Below, in pieces: positions 10,001-17,477 of a stretch of 36,617 nt of DNA (its first letter is position 1; the number at the start of each line of letters is the position of its first letter). The notes beneath the pieces are model-generated. The model was given only the letters and a program-made list of their open reading frames with translations. It was not told the origin of the DNA and made no database searches. The translations under genes and the position numbers were made by a program. The stretch lies in NCBI GenBank assembly GCA_964424555.1, contig CAYRIX010000020.1:1-36617 (forward strand), in the 5' to 3' direction. The stretch is from UMGS172 sp964424555. Lineage in GTDB: Bacteria > Bacillota > Clostridia > Oscillospirales > Acutalibacteraceae.

Positions 10001-10072
10001 ATCAAACATATTTCCCTTACGTTGACCGTCAAGCTTGCCACAGATAACCTTAATCTTATTCTTTATATCCAT
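7049..10072 (-). CDS. Alpha-mannosidase, glycoside hydrolase family 38
   Basis: Retaining alpha-mannosidase that removes mannose from N-glycans or mannans. It has 1007 residues and no signal peptide or membrane segment, so it should act in the cytoplasm on imported oligosaccharides. The GH38 catalytic domain begins with GHTHIDVEWRW (about residue 234, Zn-binding His and Asp). The nucleophile Asp is in LPDVFGYSAALPQI (about residue 349), and another zinc-ligand histidine is in HDQFHDIIPGSSI (about residue 571). The C-terminal part (about 650 on) is the beta-sandwich domain. The ATG at 10072 is preferred: GAGGTG lies just upstream, whereas the in-frame GTG at 10084 lies inside that site. An AraC regulator is divergent from it. 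Confidence 0.95.
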   Translation of the reverse strand: MDIKNKIKVICGKLDGQRKGNMFDVTDLEYVKADGYKTNNLFPTDGWQKFEKGQRLSGKDEHYWLRANFETPEIRPDQYLMLKITTGYEGKWDATNPQGLLYLNGKMVQGYDTNHIEGFLDANTKYVAHNYFYVGMIDSTVGFDVSVIKYNKRIEKLYYDMQTAYDTCLLLNENSDEYISIMTVLDRTAMLLDMREVYSDAYYKSIETALEFIEQELYCKLCSTEGKPIVNVLGHTHIDVEWRWTREQTREKIQRSFSTAKALMDKYPEYKFMLSQPELYSYLKEEAPEKYDELKELVKEGRWEPEGAMYLEADCNLVSGESFVRQIMQGKKFFKDEFQVDSKVLFLPDVFGYSAALPQILKKSGVEHFVTSKISWNDTNTMPVDSFYWEGIDGTEIFTNFITTQEYRGVEPQNYTTYVGKLTASQIKGTWNRYKQKEYTNRSLHVFGFGDGGGGPTKDMLERYDRLKKGLPGIPVAKMGFLKPHLDMVQRQFDENAEKLNRRPKWMGELYLEYHRGTYTSIGKNKKGNRRSEFALTKAEALSYIGLLMGKSYDADGLYYNWNKILHDQFHDIIPGSSIFEVYEQSDKDYAEVAEYCAEVVSEKLKAIAENIDTDGGILVYNPLGFARKGIITVEGKSFETEEIPAFGWKVINPSDFKSSVTVNGLTAENKYYKLTLDESGRIVSLFDKRADRDVIKPDMLGNELQVFEDFPFNYDNWEISDYYKQKMWILDDKADIEPILEGNRAGFSVTKKYFKSVIKQNIWLYSDNTRIDFDNDIDWHEQHQILKSAFPLDVHSMNTTYEIQFGHVTRPNHENTSWDKAKYEVYGHKWVDMSESGYGVALLNDCKYGHNTEGSILKITMLKCGTFPNPKADQGRHTFTYSLMPHIGDFREAGVIHEAYSLNQPLESIEITANEGKKPSEFSLVSCDKENVIVETVKKCEYDNGMIVRMYDAFDSRTKVTLTVADGFKKAYLCDLMENVIADLPFDGKTVTLHVKNFEIVTLKFI

Positions 10073-10111
10073 ACAGCACCTCACATATTCACTTATTCAT
10101 TGATTATTTTT

Positions 10112-10140
10112 ATTTTACATCAATTTCACTTGAATAGCAA
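10112..10140 (-). promoter_or_regulatory. Promoter of the alpha-mannosidase gene
   Basis: TTGCTA (10135-10140, minus strand), 17-base spacer, TAAAAT (10112-10117), about 40 bases before the start codon. A pair of direct repeats lies four bases upstream of the -35 box. Confidence 0.65.
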
Positions 10141-10143
10141 ACA

Positions 10144-10177
10144 GTATTGTGATATCATTTTTATGGTATTGTGATAT
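10144..10177. promoter_or_regulatory. Candidate AraC operator: 12-bp direct repeat
   Basis: GTATTGTGATAT occurs exactly twice, at 10144-10155 and 10166-10177, with a 22-base period (two helical turns). This is the geometry used by AraC-type regulators, which bind direct repeats. The repeats lie between the divergent regulator and mannosidase genes, next to the mannosidase -35 box and 21 bases before the regulator start. Confidence 0.65.
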
Positions 10178-10198
10178 TTTGATTTTAGAGGTGATATT

Positions 10199-11038
10199 AT
10201 GGAAGCAAAATTATTGACCGCTGATCGATTTGTTGACATGCGAACTGAATGTTCATACAGATTTGTATTGAGTACTACCGAGTATTTCCGTCCGCATTAC
10301 CACGACTATTATGAGCTGTTTGTTATGCTCGACGGCACGGCACTGCACTGTGTTAACGGTGAAGAGATACATCTTAATAAGGGTGACATGGTGTTTATCA
10401 GACCAAAAGACACACATGACTACCTATGCAAAAACGGTAAGGTCTTTTCCATGATGAACATAACCTTCACCAAGAAAACTGCTGATGATCTCTTTTCGTT
10501 CTTGGGCAACGGTTTTCCGTCTGAGCTGTTAAATAAGACACCATTGCCCCCAACCGTTCATTTATCTAATAATAATCTGAATTGGTTTAATTCGAGAATG
10601 GACAGCATTTGTGCCATTGACGGAAATGACCTTGACGGTATAAAAACTGCAATAAGAATATTACTTTTCAGAATTTTTACAAGGTTCTTCTCAGACATTG
10701 ATGAAGAGAAAAACAACTCACCGCTTTGGTTAGATGAGTTGCTTGATTCAATGCGTCAAAACGGTAACTTTATAGTTGGTGTTGACCGCCTGATAGAGCT
10801 TTCTCCCAAAACACGTGAGCATACCTTAAGAAGTATAAAAAAATACACTGATCAGACTGCAACTGAGTATATTAACGGACTAAGACTTAACTTTATAGCC
10901 AATATGCTCCGTAACAGCAATCACAGTGTATCGGACATTATTTACGAAAGCGGATTTAACAACATCAGTTGGGCATCTACCCTTTTCCGTGAAAAATATA
11001 AAATGACAATGAGCGAATACAGGAAAAGCATTTTGTAA
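10199..11038 (+). CDS. AraC-family transcriptional regulator, probably of the alpha-mannosidase
   Basis: A 279-residue regulator with an N-terminal cupin fold (FRPHYHDYYELFVML, GDMVFIRPKDTHDY) that would bind a sugar ligand. The C-terminal AraC helix-turn-helix runs from about residue 190 to the end (RSIKKYTDQTATEYINGLRL and SGFNNISWASTLFREKYKMT). The start has a GAGGTGAT site. The first helix-turn-helix is less typical than the second. It is divergent from the GH38 gene and shares a 126-base intergenic region with it that contains the phased direct repeat, so it probably activates the mannosidase in response to a mannose-containing product. The ligand and the target are inferred from position only. 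Confidence 0.9.
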   Translation: MEAKLLTADRFVDMRTECSYRFVLSTTEYFRPHYHDYYELFVMLDGTALHCVNGEEIHLNKGDMVFIRPKDTHDYLCKNGKVFSMMNITFTKKTADDLFSFLGNGFPSELLNKTPLPPTVHLSNNNLNWFNSRMDSICAIDGNDLDGIKTAIRILLFRIFTRFFSDIDEEKNNSPLWLDELLDSMRQNGNFIVGVDRLIELSPKTREHTLRSIKKYTDQTATEYINGLRLNFIANMLRNSNHSVSDIIYESGFNNISWASTLFREKYKMTMSEYRKSIL

Positions 11039-11039
11039 A

Positions 11040-11106
11040 AGATTCTTCGCCATGCTCAGAATGACAAGAAGTTTTAGTTTATCATGCTAAGCTTAGCGAA
11101 GAATCT
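11040..11106. repeat. Palindromic intergenic repeat element, copy A
   Basis: AGATTCTTCGC at 11040-11050 pairs with GCGAAGAATCT at 11096-11106, and the imperfect pairing extends to about 26 bases per arm (left arm ends CTCAGAATGACA). The arm is the same family as the element at 18448-18518 (GATCCTTC...CAGGATGACA). It lies between the convergent AraC and TetR genes and could also fold as a terminator for both. Confidence 0.75.
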
Positions 11107-11126
11107 AAGATAATATTTGATTAAAT

Positions 11127-11714
11127 TTATTTAATTTTCAGTTTTTCCAAAAACATCGGCATTGTTTTAATGCCGTATTCCTTGAGTGAATAATCGCCCT
11201 TTGAAAGACACCAATCGTACATCAAAGCCCTTTCGCAAAGTGCATAAAAGCGCACTATTTCCTTAACCGTCATGTCAGAGATGATCTCACGGCGCTCCTG
11301 CCCTTTTATCACAAGCTTACGTATTAGCTTATAATAAACACGGTTGTGATCTAATAGCGACTGTTCCCCCTTGGTTGTAAGCTGCGTTGAAAACAGTCGG
11401 CTTAAAAGGTCAAGATCGATTTGATTTTCGATCATTCCGAAGAGTTCTGCGTTAAGATAAAGCAACGCATCAATGCTATTCATATCATCGGTGATGTTTA
11501 CAGATAGTTCTTCATATTTTTCATCGAAAAGATATGACAAAGAGCTGAGAAGTGCATCTTTACTCTCAAAATAATGATAGAATGAGCCTTTTGAGGTGCC
11601 TGACTCCCACACAATATCCTCAACAGTTGTGTCCTCATAGCCTTGGTCATAAAACAGCTTCCATGCTGCCGTTACTATACGACCTTTGGTATTACGTGTG
11701 TTTTTTCTGCTCAT
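11127..11714 (-). CDS. TetR/AcrR-family transcriptional regulator
   Basis: A 195-residue regulator. The N-terminal TetR helix-turn-helix (residues about 8-55) is clear: AAWKLFYDQGYEDTTVEDI followed by ESGTSKGSFYHYFESKDAL. The rest is an all-helical ligand-binding and dimerisation domain that resembles no specific subgroup I can name. The start is placed at the ATG at 11714, which has GAAGGTGA just upstream; the frame extends to 11774 but without a ribosome site. It has its own promoter with a palindrome over the -35 box. Its neighbours are the malic enzyme operon, on the same strand upstream, and the AraC gene, convergent. The target is unknown. Confidence 0.92.
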   Translation of the reverse strand: MSRKNTRNTKGRIVTAAWKLFYDQGYEDTTVEDIVWESGTSKGSFYHYFESKDALLSSLSYLFDEKYEELSVNITDDMNSIDALLYLNAELFGMIENQIDLDLLSRLFSTQLTTKGEQSLLDHNRVYYKLIRKLVIKGQERREIISDMTVKEIVRFYALCERALMYDWCLSKGDYSLKEYGIKTMPMFLEKLKIK

Positions 11715-11764
11715 TTTGTCACCTTCACTCACATTAGATCGTTTTAAATCAAAACTTTTACATA

Positions 11765-11798
11765 ATATTATCATATTTTCAAGTGATTATCAATAATC
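11765..11798 (-). promoter_or_regulatory. TetR gene promoter with overlapping palindrome
   Basis: TTGATA (11788-11793), 17-base spacer, TAATAT (11765-11770) on the minus strand. The 14-base inverted repeat GATTATCAATAATC (11785-11798) covers the -35 box and could be the operator for autorepression, as is common for TetR regulators. Confidence 0.5.
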
Positions 11799-11829
11799 TC
11801 TTGACCATGGATGCTAAAATAAAGACAAT

Positions 11830-11882
11830 TAAAAACCTCCGATAATATCCTTTGCTTTAGCTAAAGGATTGATCGGAGGTTT
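11830..11882 (-). terminator. Terminator after the malic enzyme gene
   Basis: AAACCTCCGAT (minus strand, from 11882) pairs with ATCGGAGGTTT (ending 11833), with a second inner stem CCTTTAGC/GCTTTAGG-type around 11849-11868, followed by TTTTTAATTG on the minus strand. Confidence 0.85.
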
Positions 11883-11895
11883 AAATTTTAAAGAA

Positions 11896-13074
11896 TTATT
11901 TCTTGATTCTTGCAACGCCCGAAGCAATTGCAGCCTCGGCAACCTTGGCGGCGACGGTCTTGCCAATACGCTCGTCAAATGCGAACGGCATAATGTATTC
12001 CTCGTTTAATTCCTCGTCGGAAATAAGCGATGCGATTGCCAACGAAGCGGCCATCTGCATATCCTCGTTGATATCGGAGGCGCGAACGTCCAAAGCACCG
12101 CGGAAGATACCGGGGAATGCCATAACGTTGTTGATCTGATTCGGGAAGTCAGAACGACCTGTACCGACAACACGTGCGCCTGCTGCTTTAGCCAAGTCAG
12201 GCATAATTTCGGGAACGGGGTTTGCCATCGGGAATACTATAGGATCGGTATTCATCGACTTTATCATATCCTCGGTAACACAGCCGGGAGCCGAAACTCC
12301 GATAAAGAGGTCAGCGCCCTTCATAGCGTCAGCCAAAGTACCCATTTTCTTGTCACGGTTGGTGAGCTTGCTCATTTCCTCATGTGCAGGATTCAGACCC
12401 TCCATACCCTCGCAAATGATACCGAAACGGTCGACCATAGTAAGGTTCTTAACACCAAGCTTCAAAAGGTGCTTACCTATAGCAATACCTGCCGAGCCTG
12501 CACCGTTGATAACACACTGGATCTCATCAATCTTCTTACCTGTAAGACGGAGAGCATTGATAACAGCAGCACCGACAACAACAGCAGTACCGTGCTGATC
12601 ATCGTGGAAAACAGGAATATCGCAGATTTCTTTAAGCTTCTTTTCAATCTCAAAGCAACGAGGTGCGGCAATATCCTCAAGGTTGATACCGCCGAAACCG
12701 CCCGAAATAAGGTATACTGTACGGACAATTTCATCAACATCCTTAGTTCTCAGGCAGAGAGGATAAGCGTCAACATCGGCAAACTCCTTAAAGAGGACGC
12801 ATTTACCCTCCATAACAGGCATACCGGCCTCAGGGCCGATATCACCGAGACCGAGAACAGCAGTACCGTCAGTAATAACGGCAACCGAGTTCCAACGGCG
12901 AGTCAGCTCAAAAGACTTTTCATAATCATTATGAATAACCATACAAGGCTCAGCAACACCGGGGGTGTATGCCAAGGACAGTTCGTCTTTATTGGTAACG
13001 GGAGTGCGGGAAACAACTTCAAGCTTACCCTTCCACTCATAATGCTTTTCTAACGCACGTGCTTTAATATCCAT
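11896..13074 (-). CDS. NAD-dependent malic enzyme
   Basis: Oxidative decarboxylation of malate to pyruvate and CO2 with reduction of NAD(P). The 392 residues fit the short bacterial malic enzyme class. The N-terminal catalytic domain has SLAYTPGVAEPC, the metal and substrate region GLGDIGPEAGMPVMEGK (about residues 85-101), and FHDDQHGTAVV. The C-terminal Rossmann domain contains INGAGSAGIAIGKHL. The co-substrate (NAD versus NADP) is not certain. The ATG at 13074 has AAGGAGA seven bases upstream; a longer frame from 13101 has none. It lies 26 bases after the malate/lactate dehydrogenase-like gene, so the two are very likely one operon for malate-oxaloacetate-pyruvate interconversion. Confidence 0.94.
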   Translation of the reverse strand: MDIKARALEKHYEWKGKLEVVSRTPVTNKDELSLAYTPGVAEPCMVIHNDYEKSFELTRRWNSVAVITDGTAVLGLGDIGPEAGMPVMEGKCVLFKEFADVDAYPLCLRTKDVDEIVRTVYLISGGFGGINLEDIAAPRCFEIEKKLKEICDIPVFHDDQHGTAVVVGAAVINALRLTGKKIDEIQCVINGAGSAGIAIGKHLLKLGVKNLTMVDRFGIICEGMEGLNPAHEEMSKLTNRDKKMGTLADAMKGADLFIGVSAPGCVTEDMIKSMNTDPIVFPMANPVPEIMPDLAKAAGARVVGTGRSDFPNQINNVMAFPGIFRGALDVRASDINEDMQMAASLAIASLISDEELNEEYIMPFAFDERIGKTVAAKVAEAAIASGVARIKK

Positions 13075-13100
13075 TTTAATTCTCCTTAACCTCTGCCCCA

Positions 13101-14228
13101 TTATTTATAAGATGAGCTTGCGTTGACCTCATCGAAGTTTACATCACCAAGGTATTTGACGGGATCAAGACCTACATATTTACACATATCGAACATCTCT
13201 GCAACGGTGTTGATATTAACATCAATACCGTTCTCCAAGCGGTCTGCCTTAGCGAAGATTTCCTTTTCACCGTGAGTGTAGATACGGTCAGCACCCTCGG
13301 ACTTAGGAGACTCACGAAGCTCTTTAAGGAAGGTGGACAAATGCTCTTTGATAGCGGCGGCATCGCCAAAGATGTTGGGATCCATTGCGATAAAGCCATG
13401 GCAGGTACCACCTTTACCACCGATGTGGGTGTGGTTAGAGGTAAGACCCATCGAAAGAATAGATGTGAATATCTCACAGAACATACCGTAGCCATAGCCC
13501 TTATGTGAGCCGAGCTGCTCAGTCTCGCCGCCAAGAGGCATGATTCCGCCGCCGTTTTTAGCAACAATATTAGCCAATACATCCTTAGCATCGGTGCTTC
13601 CCTTGCCCTGAGCATTCAAAGCCCAACCTTCGGGTAACGGTTTACCAAGCTTATTGTATATCTCAAGCTTACCACGGGTTACAACGGTGGTAGATGCATC
13701 AAAGAAGAAATCATAAGGCTCAGCAGGCATTGCAACTGCAATGGGGTTAGAGCCGAGCATTGCAAGACGGCCAAAGGTCGGAACCATGATTGCCTCAGAG
13801 TTTGTGAAAGCCATACCGAGAAGACCTGCATCACAAGCCATCTTTGCATAATAACCAGCAATACCAAAGTGATTGGAGTTACGGACGGTAACAACTGCGA
13901 TACCGCTCTTTTTAGCCTTTTCGATAGCAATATTCATTGCCTTATGAGAAATTAACTGACCCATGCCGTCGTTACCCTCGATAACGGCCGAAACAGGAGT
14001 TTCAAAAACGACCTCAGGCTTAGCCTCTACCTTAATAAGGCCCTTTTCGATTCCCTTGTGGTAACGGGCAAGTCTCTGCATGCCGTGAGACTCAATACCG
14101 TAGAGGTCAGAAAGCAGAAGAACATCGGTGATGATCTCGCTCTCGGCCTTGGTAAAGCCGAATTTCTCAAAGCAGTCCTCACAGAAGGTTTTAAGTTGAG
14201 GATATGTGTATCTTATGTATGATGTCAT
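13101..14228 (-). CDS. Malate/L-lactate dehydrogenase family oxidoreductase (Ldh_2 type)
   Basis: An NAD(P)-dependent 2-hydroxyacid dehydrogenase of the Ldh_2 family (malate, sulfolactate, ureidoglycolate and related dehydrogenases), a fold unrelated to classical MDH/LDH. The 375 residues show the family motifs: catalytic His region ESHGMQRLARY (about residue 45), VRNSNHFGIAGYYA (about 116), and GSNPIAVAMPA (about 160). A strong AAGGAGA site precedes the ATG. Being paired with malic enzyme suggests malate as substrate, giving oxaloacetate, but other 2-hydroxyacids cannot be excluded. It is the promoter-proximal gene of the two-gene operon. An imperfect Rex-like sequence lies in its leader (14301-14318). 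Confidence 0.9.
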   Translation of the reverse strand: MTSYIRYTYPQLKTFCEDCFEKFGFTKAESEIITDVLLLSDLYGIESHGMQRLARYHKGIEKGLIKVEAKPEVVFETPVSAVIEGNDGMGQLISHKAMNIAIEKAKKSGIAVVTVRNSNHFGIAGYYAKMACDAGLLGMAFTNSEAIMVPTFGRLAMLGSNPIAVAMPAEPYDFFFDASTTVVTRGKLEIYNKLGKPLPEGWALNAQGKGSTDAKDVLANIVAKNGGGIMPLGGETEQLGSHKGYGYGMFCEIFTSILSMGLTSNHTHIGGKGGTCHGFIAMDPNIFGDAAAIKEHLSTFLKELRESPKSEGADRIYTHGEKEIFAKADRLENGIDVNINTVAEMFDMCKYVGLDPVKYLGDVNFDEVNASSSYK

Positions 14229-14348
14229 AATAGTCTCTCCTTTTTTGACACTAAATTATTATCATTTTACTACCTTTTACGTATTAATGCCATTGGCAAA
14301 TTGTTAAATTTTAGTCAATGTTTTTTAGTAAAAATAGACATAAATATC

Positions 14349-14383
14349 AAAGACGTCCCAAACACTTGGTTTGAGACGTCTTT
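14349..14383 (-). terminator. Terminator after the PutP-type symporter
   Basis: AAAGACGTCTCAAA and TTTGGGACGTCTTT (14349-14362 with 14370-14383) make a 14-bp stem with one G-U pair. It lies 18 bases after the symporter stop; the T tract is short. Confidence 0.75.
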
Positions 14384-14401
14384 GTATAGAATAAATAAAG
14401 C

Positions 14402-15982
14402 TTATGCTTCTACAGATCCCGATTTAACCGCATCGAAATCCTCTTCGATCTCTTTAGAAGGCTTCTTGGTGAGAAGTGAAACAACAACGATAAGGATCGA
14501 CGAGAAAATGAATGCGGGAAGCAGTTCGTAAATATTGAATGCACCGCCCAAAGGTCTGATAACAAGCTTCCAGAAGAAGACCATTGCCGCACCGCCGACC
14601 ATACCGACGATTGCACCGACACGGGTCATTCTCTTCCAGAACAGTGAGAACAGCATCAAAGGACCAAAGGTAGCGCCAAAGCCTGCCCATGCAAAAGAAA
14701 CGATGGTGAAGATGACGCTGTTTTCATCAAGAGCAATGATGGCTGCAATAACTGCGATTGCAAGCAAGGTTATACGTGAAACCCACATAACCTGCTTGTC
14801 GGTTGCATTCTTCTTGATAACACCCTGAAAGATGTTTTTGGAAACAGAGGATGCGGCAATAAGCAGATAAGAGTCTGACGAGCTAATAGTAGCGGCCAAG
14901 ATGCCTGCCATAATAAATCCTGCAAGGATGGGTAAGAATCCCGATGACAAAGATTTTGTAGCAAGTGTGATAAAAATGTTTTCAGCATCAGCGCTTGTGA
15001 GATGCTCTGTCGAGTAAAGCTGACGGCCGACAACACCAATAAACACGGCAACTGTCAACGAGATAACGACCCAAACGGTTGCGATTCTTCTCGAGCGCTT
15101 GAGTTCGCTTTCCTTACGGATAGCCATAAAGCGAAGAAGAACCTGAGGCATACCGAAGTAACCAAGACCCCAAGCAAGGGTTGAGCAAATTGTGAGGAAG
15201 CCGTAGCTGCCAGCTTCACCAAACTGAGGTGCTCCGTTCACAACCTGCTGAACACCGTCGGCATCAGTGATAGGTGATGCGATTCCGAAGAAATCAAGGA
15301 AGCCGGGAATCTCACCAGCGTTATCAATGACAGCACCAAATCCGCCGGCGTTAACAACACCAATTACAACAATAACTGCGAGAGCAACAATCATAACGAT
15401 AGCCTGCATAAAGTCGGAAACACTTTCTGCAAGAAAGCCGCCAAGCAAGGTATACAGTACAACAAAAACTGCACCGATAAGCATCATTAATTTATAGTCA
15501 AGACCAAAAAGGGTTGAGAACAGCTTACCGCAGGTAACAAAACAGCTGGCAGCATAAACCGTAAAGAACACAAGGATAAATACAGCGGCCAGAGTCATAA
15601 TGACCTTCTTCTTCTCACGGAAACGGTTAGAGAAAAAGTCGGGCAAGGTGATTGAATTATTAGCACGAACGCTGTAACGGCGAAGTCTCTTTGATACGAT
15701 AAGCCAGTTGATATATGTACCTGCCGCAAGACCAATTGCAGTCCATGCAGCATCTGCAATACCGCACCAATACGCAACACCGGGAAGACCCATAAGCAGC
15801 CACCCACTCATATCGGAAGCCTCTGCACTCATTGCGGTAACCCAAGGGCCTAAAGAACGTCCACCCAAAAAGTAATCTTCAGAACTTTTGTTAGCTCTTT
15901 TTGCGTAAATAACGCCGATTCCGATAACAACAGCCATATAAACAACCATTGCTATAAGAATCTGAATAGTATTGCCATCCAT
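14402..15982 (-). CDS. putP: Sodium/proline symporter, PutP type
   Basis: Secondary transporter of the sodium:solute symporter (SSS) family in the cytoplasmic membrane, 526 residues with about 13 hydrophobic helices. The stretch SAEASDMSGWLLMGLPG (about residues 50-66) is nearly the PutP Na+/proline-binding signature. INWLIVSKRLRRYS and LLGGFLAESVSDFMQ also match PutP. The ATG at 15982 has AAGGAGT upstream; a longer frame from 16000 lacks support. It has its own promoter and terminator, so it is not cotranscribed with the malate genes downstream. Proline is the best guess for the substrate, since several related SSS branches differ only at a few residues. It is divergent from the CobW pair. 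Confidence 0.9.
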   Translation of the reverse strand: MDGNTIQILIAMVVYMAVVIGIGVIYAKRANKSSEDYFLGGRSLGPWVTAMSAEASDMSGWLLMGLPGVAYWCGIADAAWTAIGLAAGTYINWLIVSKRLRRYSVRANNSITLPDFFSNRFREKKKVIMTLAAVFILVFFTVYAASCFVTCGKLFSTLFGLDYKLMMLIGAVFVVLYTLLGGFLAESVSDFMQAIVMIVALAVIVVIGVVNAGGFGAVIDNAGEIPGFLDFFGIASPITDADGVQQVVNGAPQFGEAGSYGFLTICSTLAWGLGYFGMPQVLLRFMAIRKESELKRSRRIATVWVVISLTVAVFIGVVGRQLYSTEHLTSADAENIFITLATKSLSSGFLPILAGFIMAGILAATISSSDSYLLIAASSVSKNIFQGVIKKNATDKQVMWVSRITLLAIAVIAAIIALDENSVIFTIVSFAWAGFGATFGPLMLFSLFWKRMTRVGAIVGMVGGAAMVFFWKLVIRPLGGAFNIYELLPAFIFSSILIVVVSLLTKKPSKEIEEDFDAVKSGSVEA

Positions 15983-16022
15983 AATTATACTCCTTAACAC
16001 AATTTGTTAAAATATTGTGAAT

Positions 16023-16051
16023 ATATTACCACAAATTTAACAAGAATGCAA
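16023..16051 (-). promoter_or_regulatory. Promoter of the PutP-type symporter
   Basis: TTGCAT (16046-16051), 17-base spacer, TAATAT (16023-16028) on the minus strand. The 8-base inverted repeat TTGTTAAA/TTTAACAA (16004-16011 and 16036-16043) brackets the -10 box and may be a regulator site. Confidence 0.5.
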
Positions 16052-16190
16052 TACAGAACGCAGTCTATTCTAATAATTTTATTCAATAGTTTTTTCCGTG
16101 ATAACTCAACGTATTTTTCAATAGACCAAAACATGAACTCAAAAATAAACTTTGCTAATTATGGAGTTTTGCAAAATATTTTGTTTGCTC

Positions 16191-16219
16191 TTGTCAACAG
16201 TAAAATTTGATGTTATAAT
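16191..16219 (+). promoter_or_regulatory. Promoter of the CobW GTPase pair
   Basis: TTGTCA (16191-16196), 17-base spacer, TATAAT (16214-16219), 40 bases before the ATG at 16260. Just upstream, TTTTGCAAAATATTTT (16167-16182) holds two overlapping palindromes that could be an operator. I do not recognise it as a Zur box. Confidence 0.75.
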
Positions 16220-16259
16220 ATTCAGATAGTTAAGAATATTTCTTTGTGAGGTAAATTTT

Positions 16260-17465
16260 ATGACTAAAATTGATATTTTTTCAGGTTTTTTGGGTGCCGG
16301 AAAAACGACACTTATAAAAAAGCTTATCAACGAAGCCTACAAGGGCGAAAAATTAGTATTGATTGAGAATGAGTTTGGCGAGATCGGTATCGACGGCGGA
16401 TTTTTGAAGGATGCAGGTATTGAAATAACCGAAATGAACTCTGGTTGTATCTGCTGCAGTCTTGTCGGCGACTTTGGTGAGGCTCTCAAAAAGGTTTTAT
16501 CAGAGTACTCCCCCGACCGTATCCTTATTGAACCCTCGGGTGTCGGAAAGCTCAGCGATGTTATACGTGCTGTGCAGAACATCGGTTCCGATGATATTCT
16601 GCTAAACGGCTTTACCACCGTTGTTGATGCAAATAAGTGCAAGATGTATATGAAGAATTTTGGCGAATTCTTCAACGATCAGATCGAGCACGCAAGCTCG
16701 ATAATCTTGAGCCACACCGATAATATTTCCGAGGAAAAACTCAAGAAATGTGTAGATATTCTCCGTGAGCACAATGCTGACGCTACTATAATCACAACTC
16801 CTTGGGGTGATATCGACGGAGCTGCTATCTTAGAGGCTATGGAGCAAAAGAACACCTTAGCAATTGAGCTTGAAAAATTAGCTCATGAACATGAGCATCC
16901 TCACCATGATCATGATGAGGACTGCGATTGCGGATGCCATGACCATCACCACGAGCATGACGACCACGAGCACGAGCATCATCACCATCATCACGACCAT
17001 GATGAGCATGACCACCATGGACACGAACACCATTATGACGAGCACGGTAACTGCGAGTGCGGTCATCATCACGGTGACGAGCATGATTACCATGAGGACC
17101 ACCACGACCATGACCATCATGAACATCATCACGAGCACGGTGAGGAATGCACCTGCGGCTGCCATGATCACGGCCACCATCACCACGCCGATGAAGTATT
17201 CACCTCATGGGGTAAGGAAACCACAAACAAATACACTATTGAGGAGATTACTAAGGCTTTGGAGGCACTTGACGACGACAAAACCTACGGATTTGTTTTA
17301 AGAGCCAAAGGTATTGTTCCCTCTCAGGACGGCAAGTGGATCCACTTTGACTACGTTCCCGGTGAGCCCGACGTCCGCATCGGTTCTGCCGAAATCATAG
17401 GCCGACTTTGCGTTATCGGTTCCAAGATAAACGAGGAAGCCTTGGCTTCCCTCTTCAGAATCTAA
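16260..17465 (+). CDS. CobW/COG0523-family GTPase with giant His/Cys-rich metal-binding insert
   Basis: A G3E-class GTPase, 401 residues, likely a metallochaperone (zinc by analogy with the family). Visible motifs: Walker A SGFLGAGKTTLIKKL (about residue 8), the metal-binding CxCC motif in NSGCICCSLVGD (about 62), IEPSGVG for G3 (about 97), and a weak G4, SHTDN. Residues 209-309 are an insert in which just under half of the residues are His, the rest mostly Asp/Glu, with Cys blocks at 222-226 (CDCGC), 265-267 (CEC) and 297-301 (CTCGC). The C-terminal CobW_C domain follows (about 315-401, ending GRLCVIGSKINEEALASLF). A GAGGT site precedes the ATG. It is 12 bases upstream of a second CobW-like gene, with a promoter of its own. 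The metal is not proven. Confidence 0.92.
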   Translation: MTKIDIFSGFLGAGKTTLIKKLINEAYKGEKLVLIENEFGEIGIDGGFLKDAGIEITEMNSGCICCSLVGDFGEALKKVLSEYSPDRILIEPSGVGKLSDVIRAVQNIGSDDILLNGFTTVVDANKCKMYMKNFGEFFNDQIEHASSIILSHTDNISEEKLKKCVDILREHNADATIITTPWGDIDGAAILEAMEQKNTLAIELEKLAHEHEHPHHDHDEDCDCGCHDHHHEHDDHEHEHHHHHHDHDEHDHHGHEHHYDEHGNCECGHHHGDEHDYHEDHHDHDHHEHHHEHGEECTCGCHDHGHHHHADEVFTSWGKETTNKYTIEEITKALEALDDDKTYGFVLRAKGIVPSQDGKWIHFDYVPGEPDVRIGSAEIIGRLCVIGSKINEEALASLFRI

Positions 17466-17477
17466 GAGGTGTCATAA

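Noticed and set aside
12382..13053. 223-codon open frame on the plus strand
   Set aside because: Antisense to malic enzyme, whose motifs are unbroken; the composition looks like a shadow of the real frame.
16004..16043. TTGTTAAA/TTTAACAA and TTGTG/CACAA nested repeats read as a Rex or CRP/FNR operator
   Set aside because: The half-sites are too far apart (32 bases) for Rex and the inner repeat does not have the usual spacing, so I list it only as an inverted repeat at the putP promoter.
16878..17301. Long overlapping open frames on both strands across the His-rich region
   Set aside because: They are by-products of the CAY/GAY-rich codons of the CobW insert: shifted frames give Met/Ile/Thr- or Val/Met-only proteins with no start signals.
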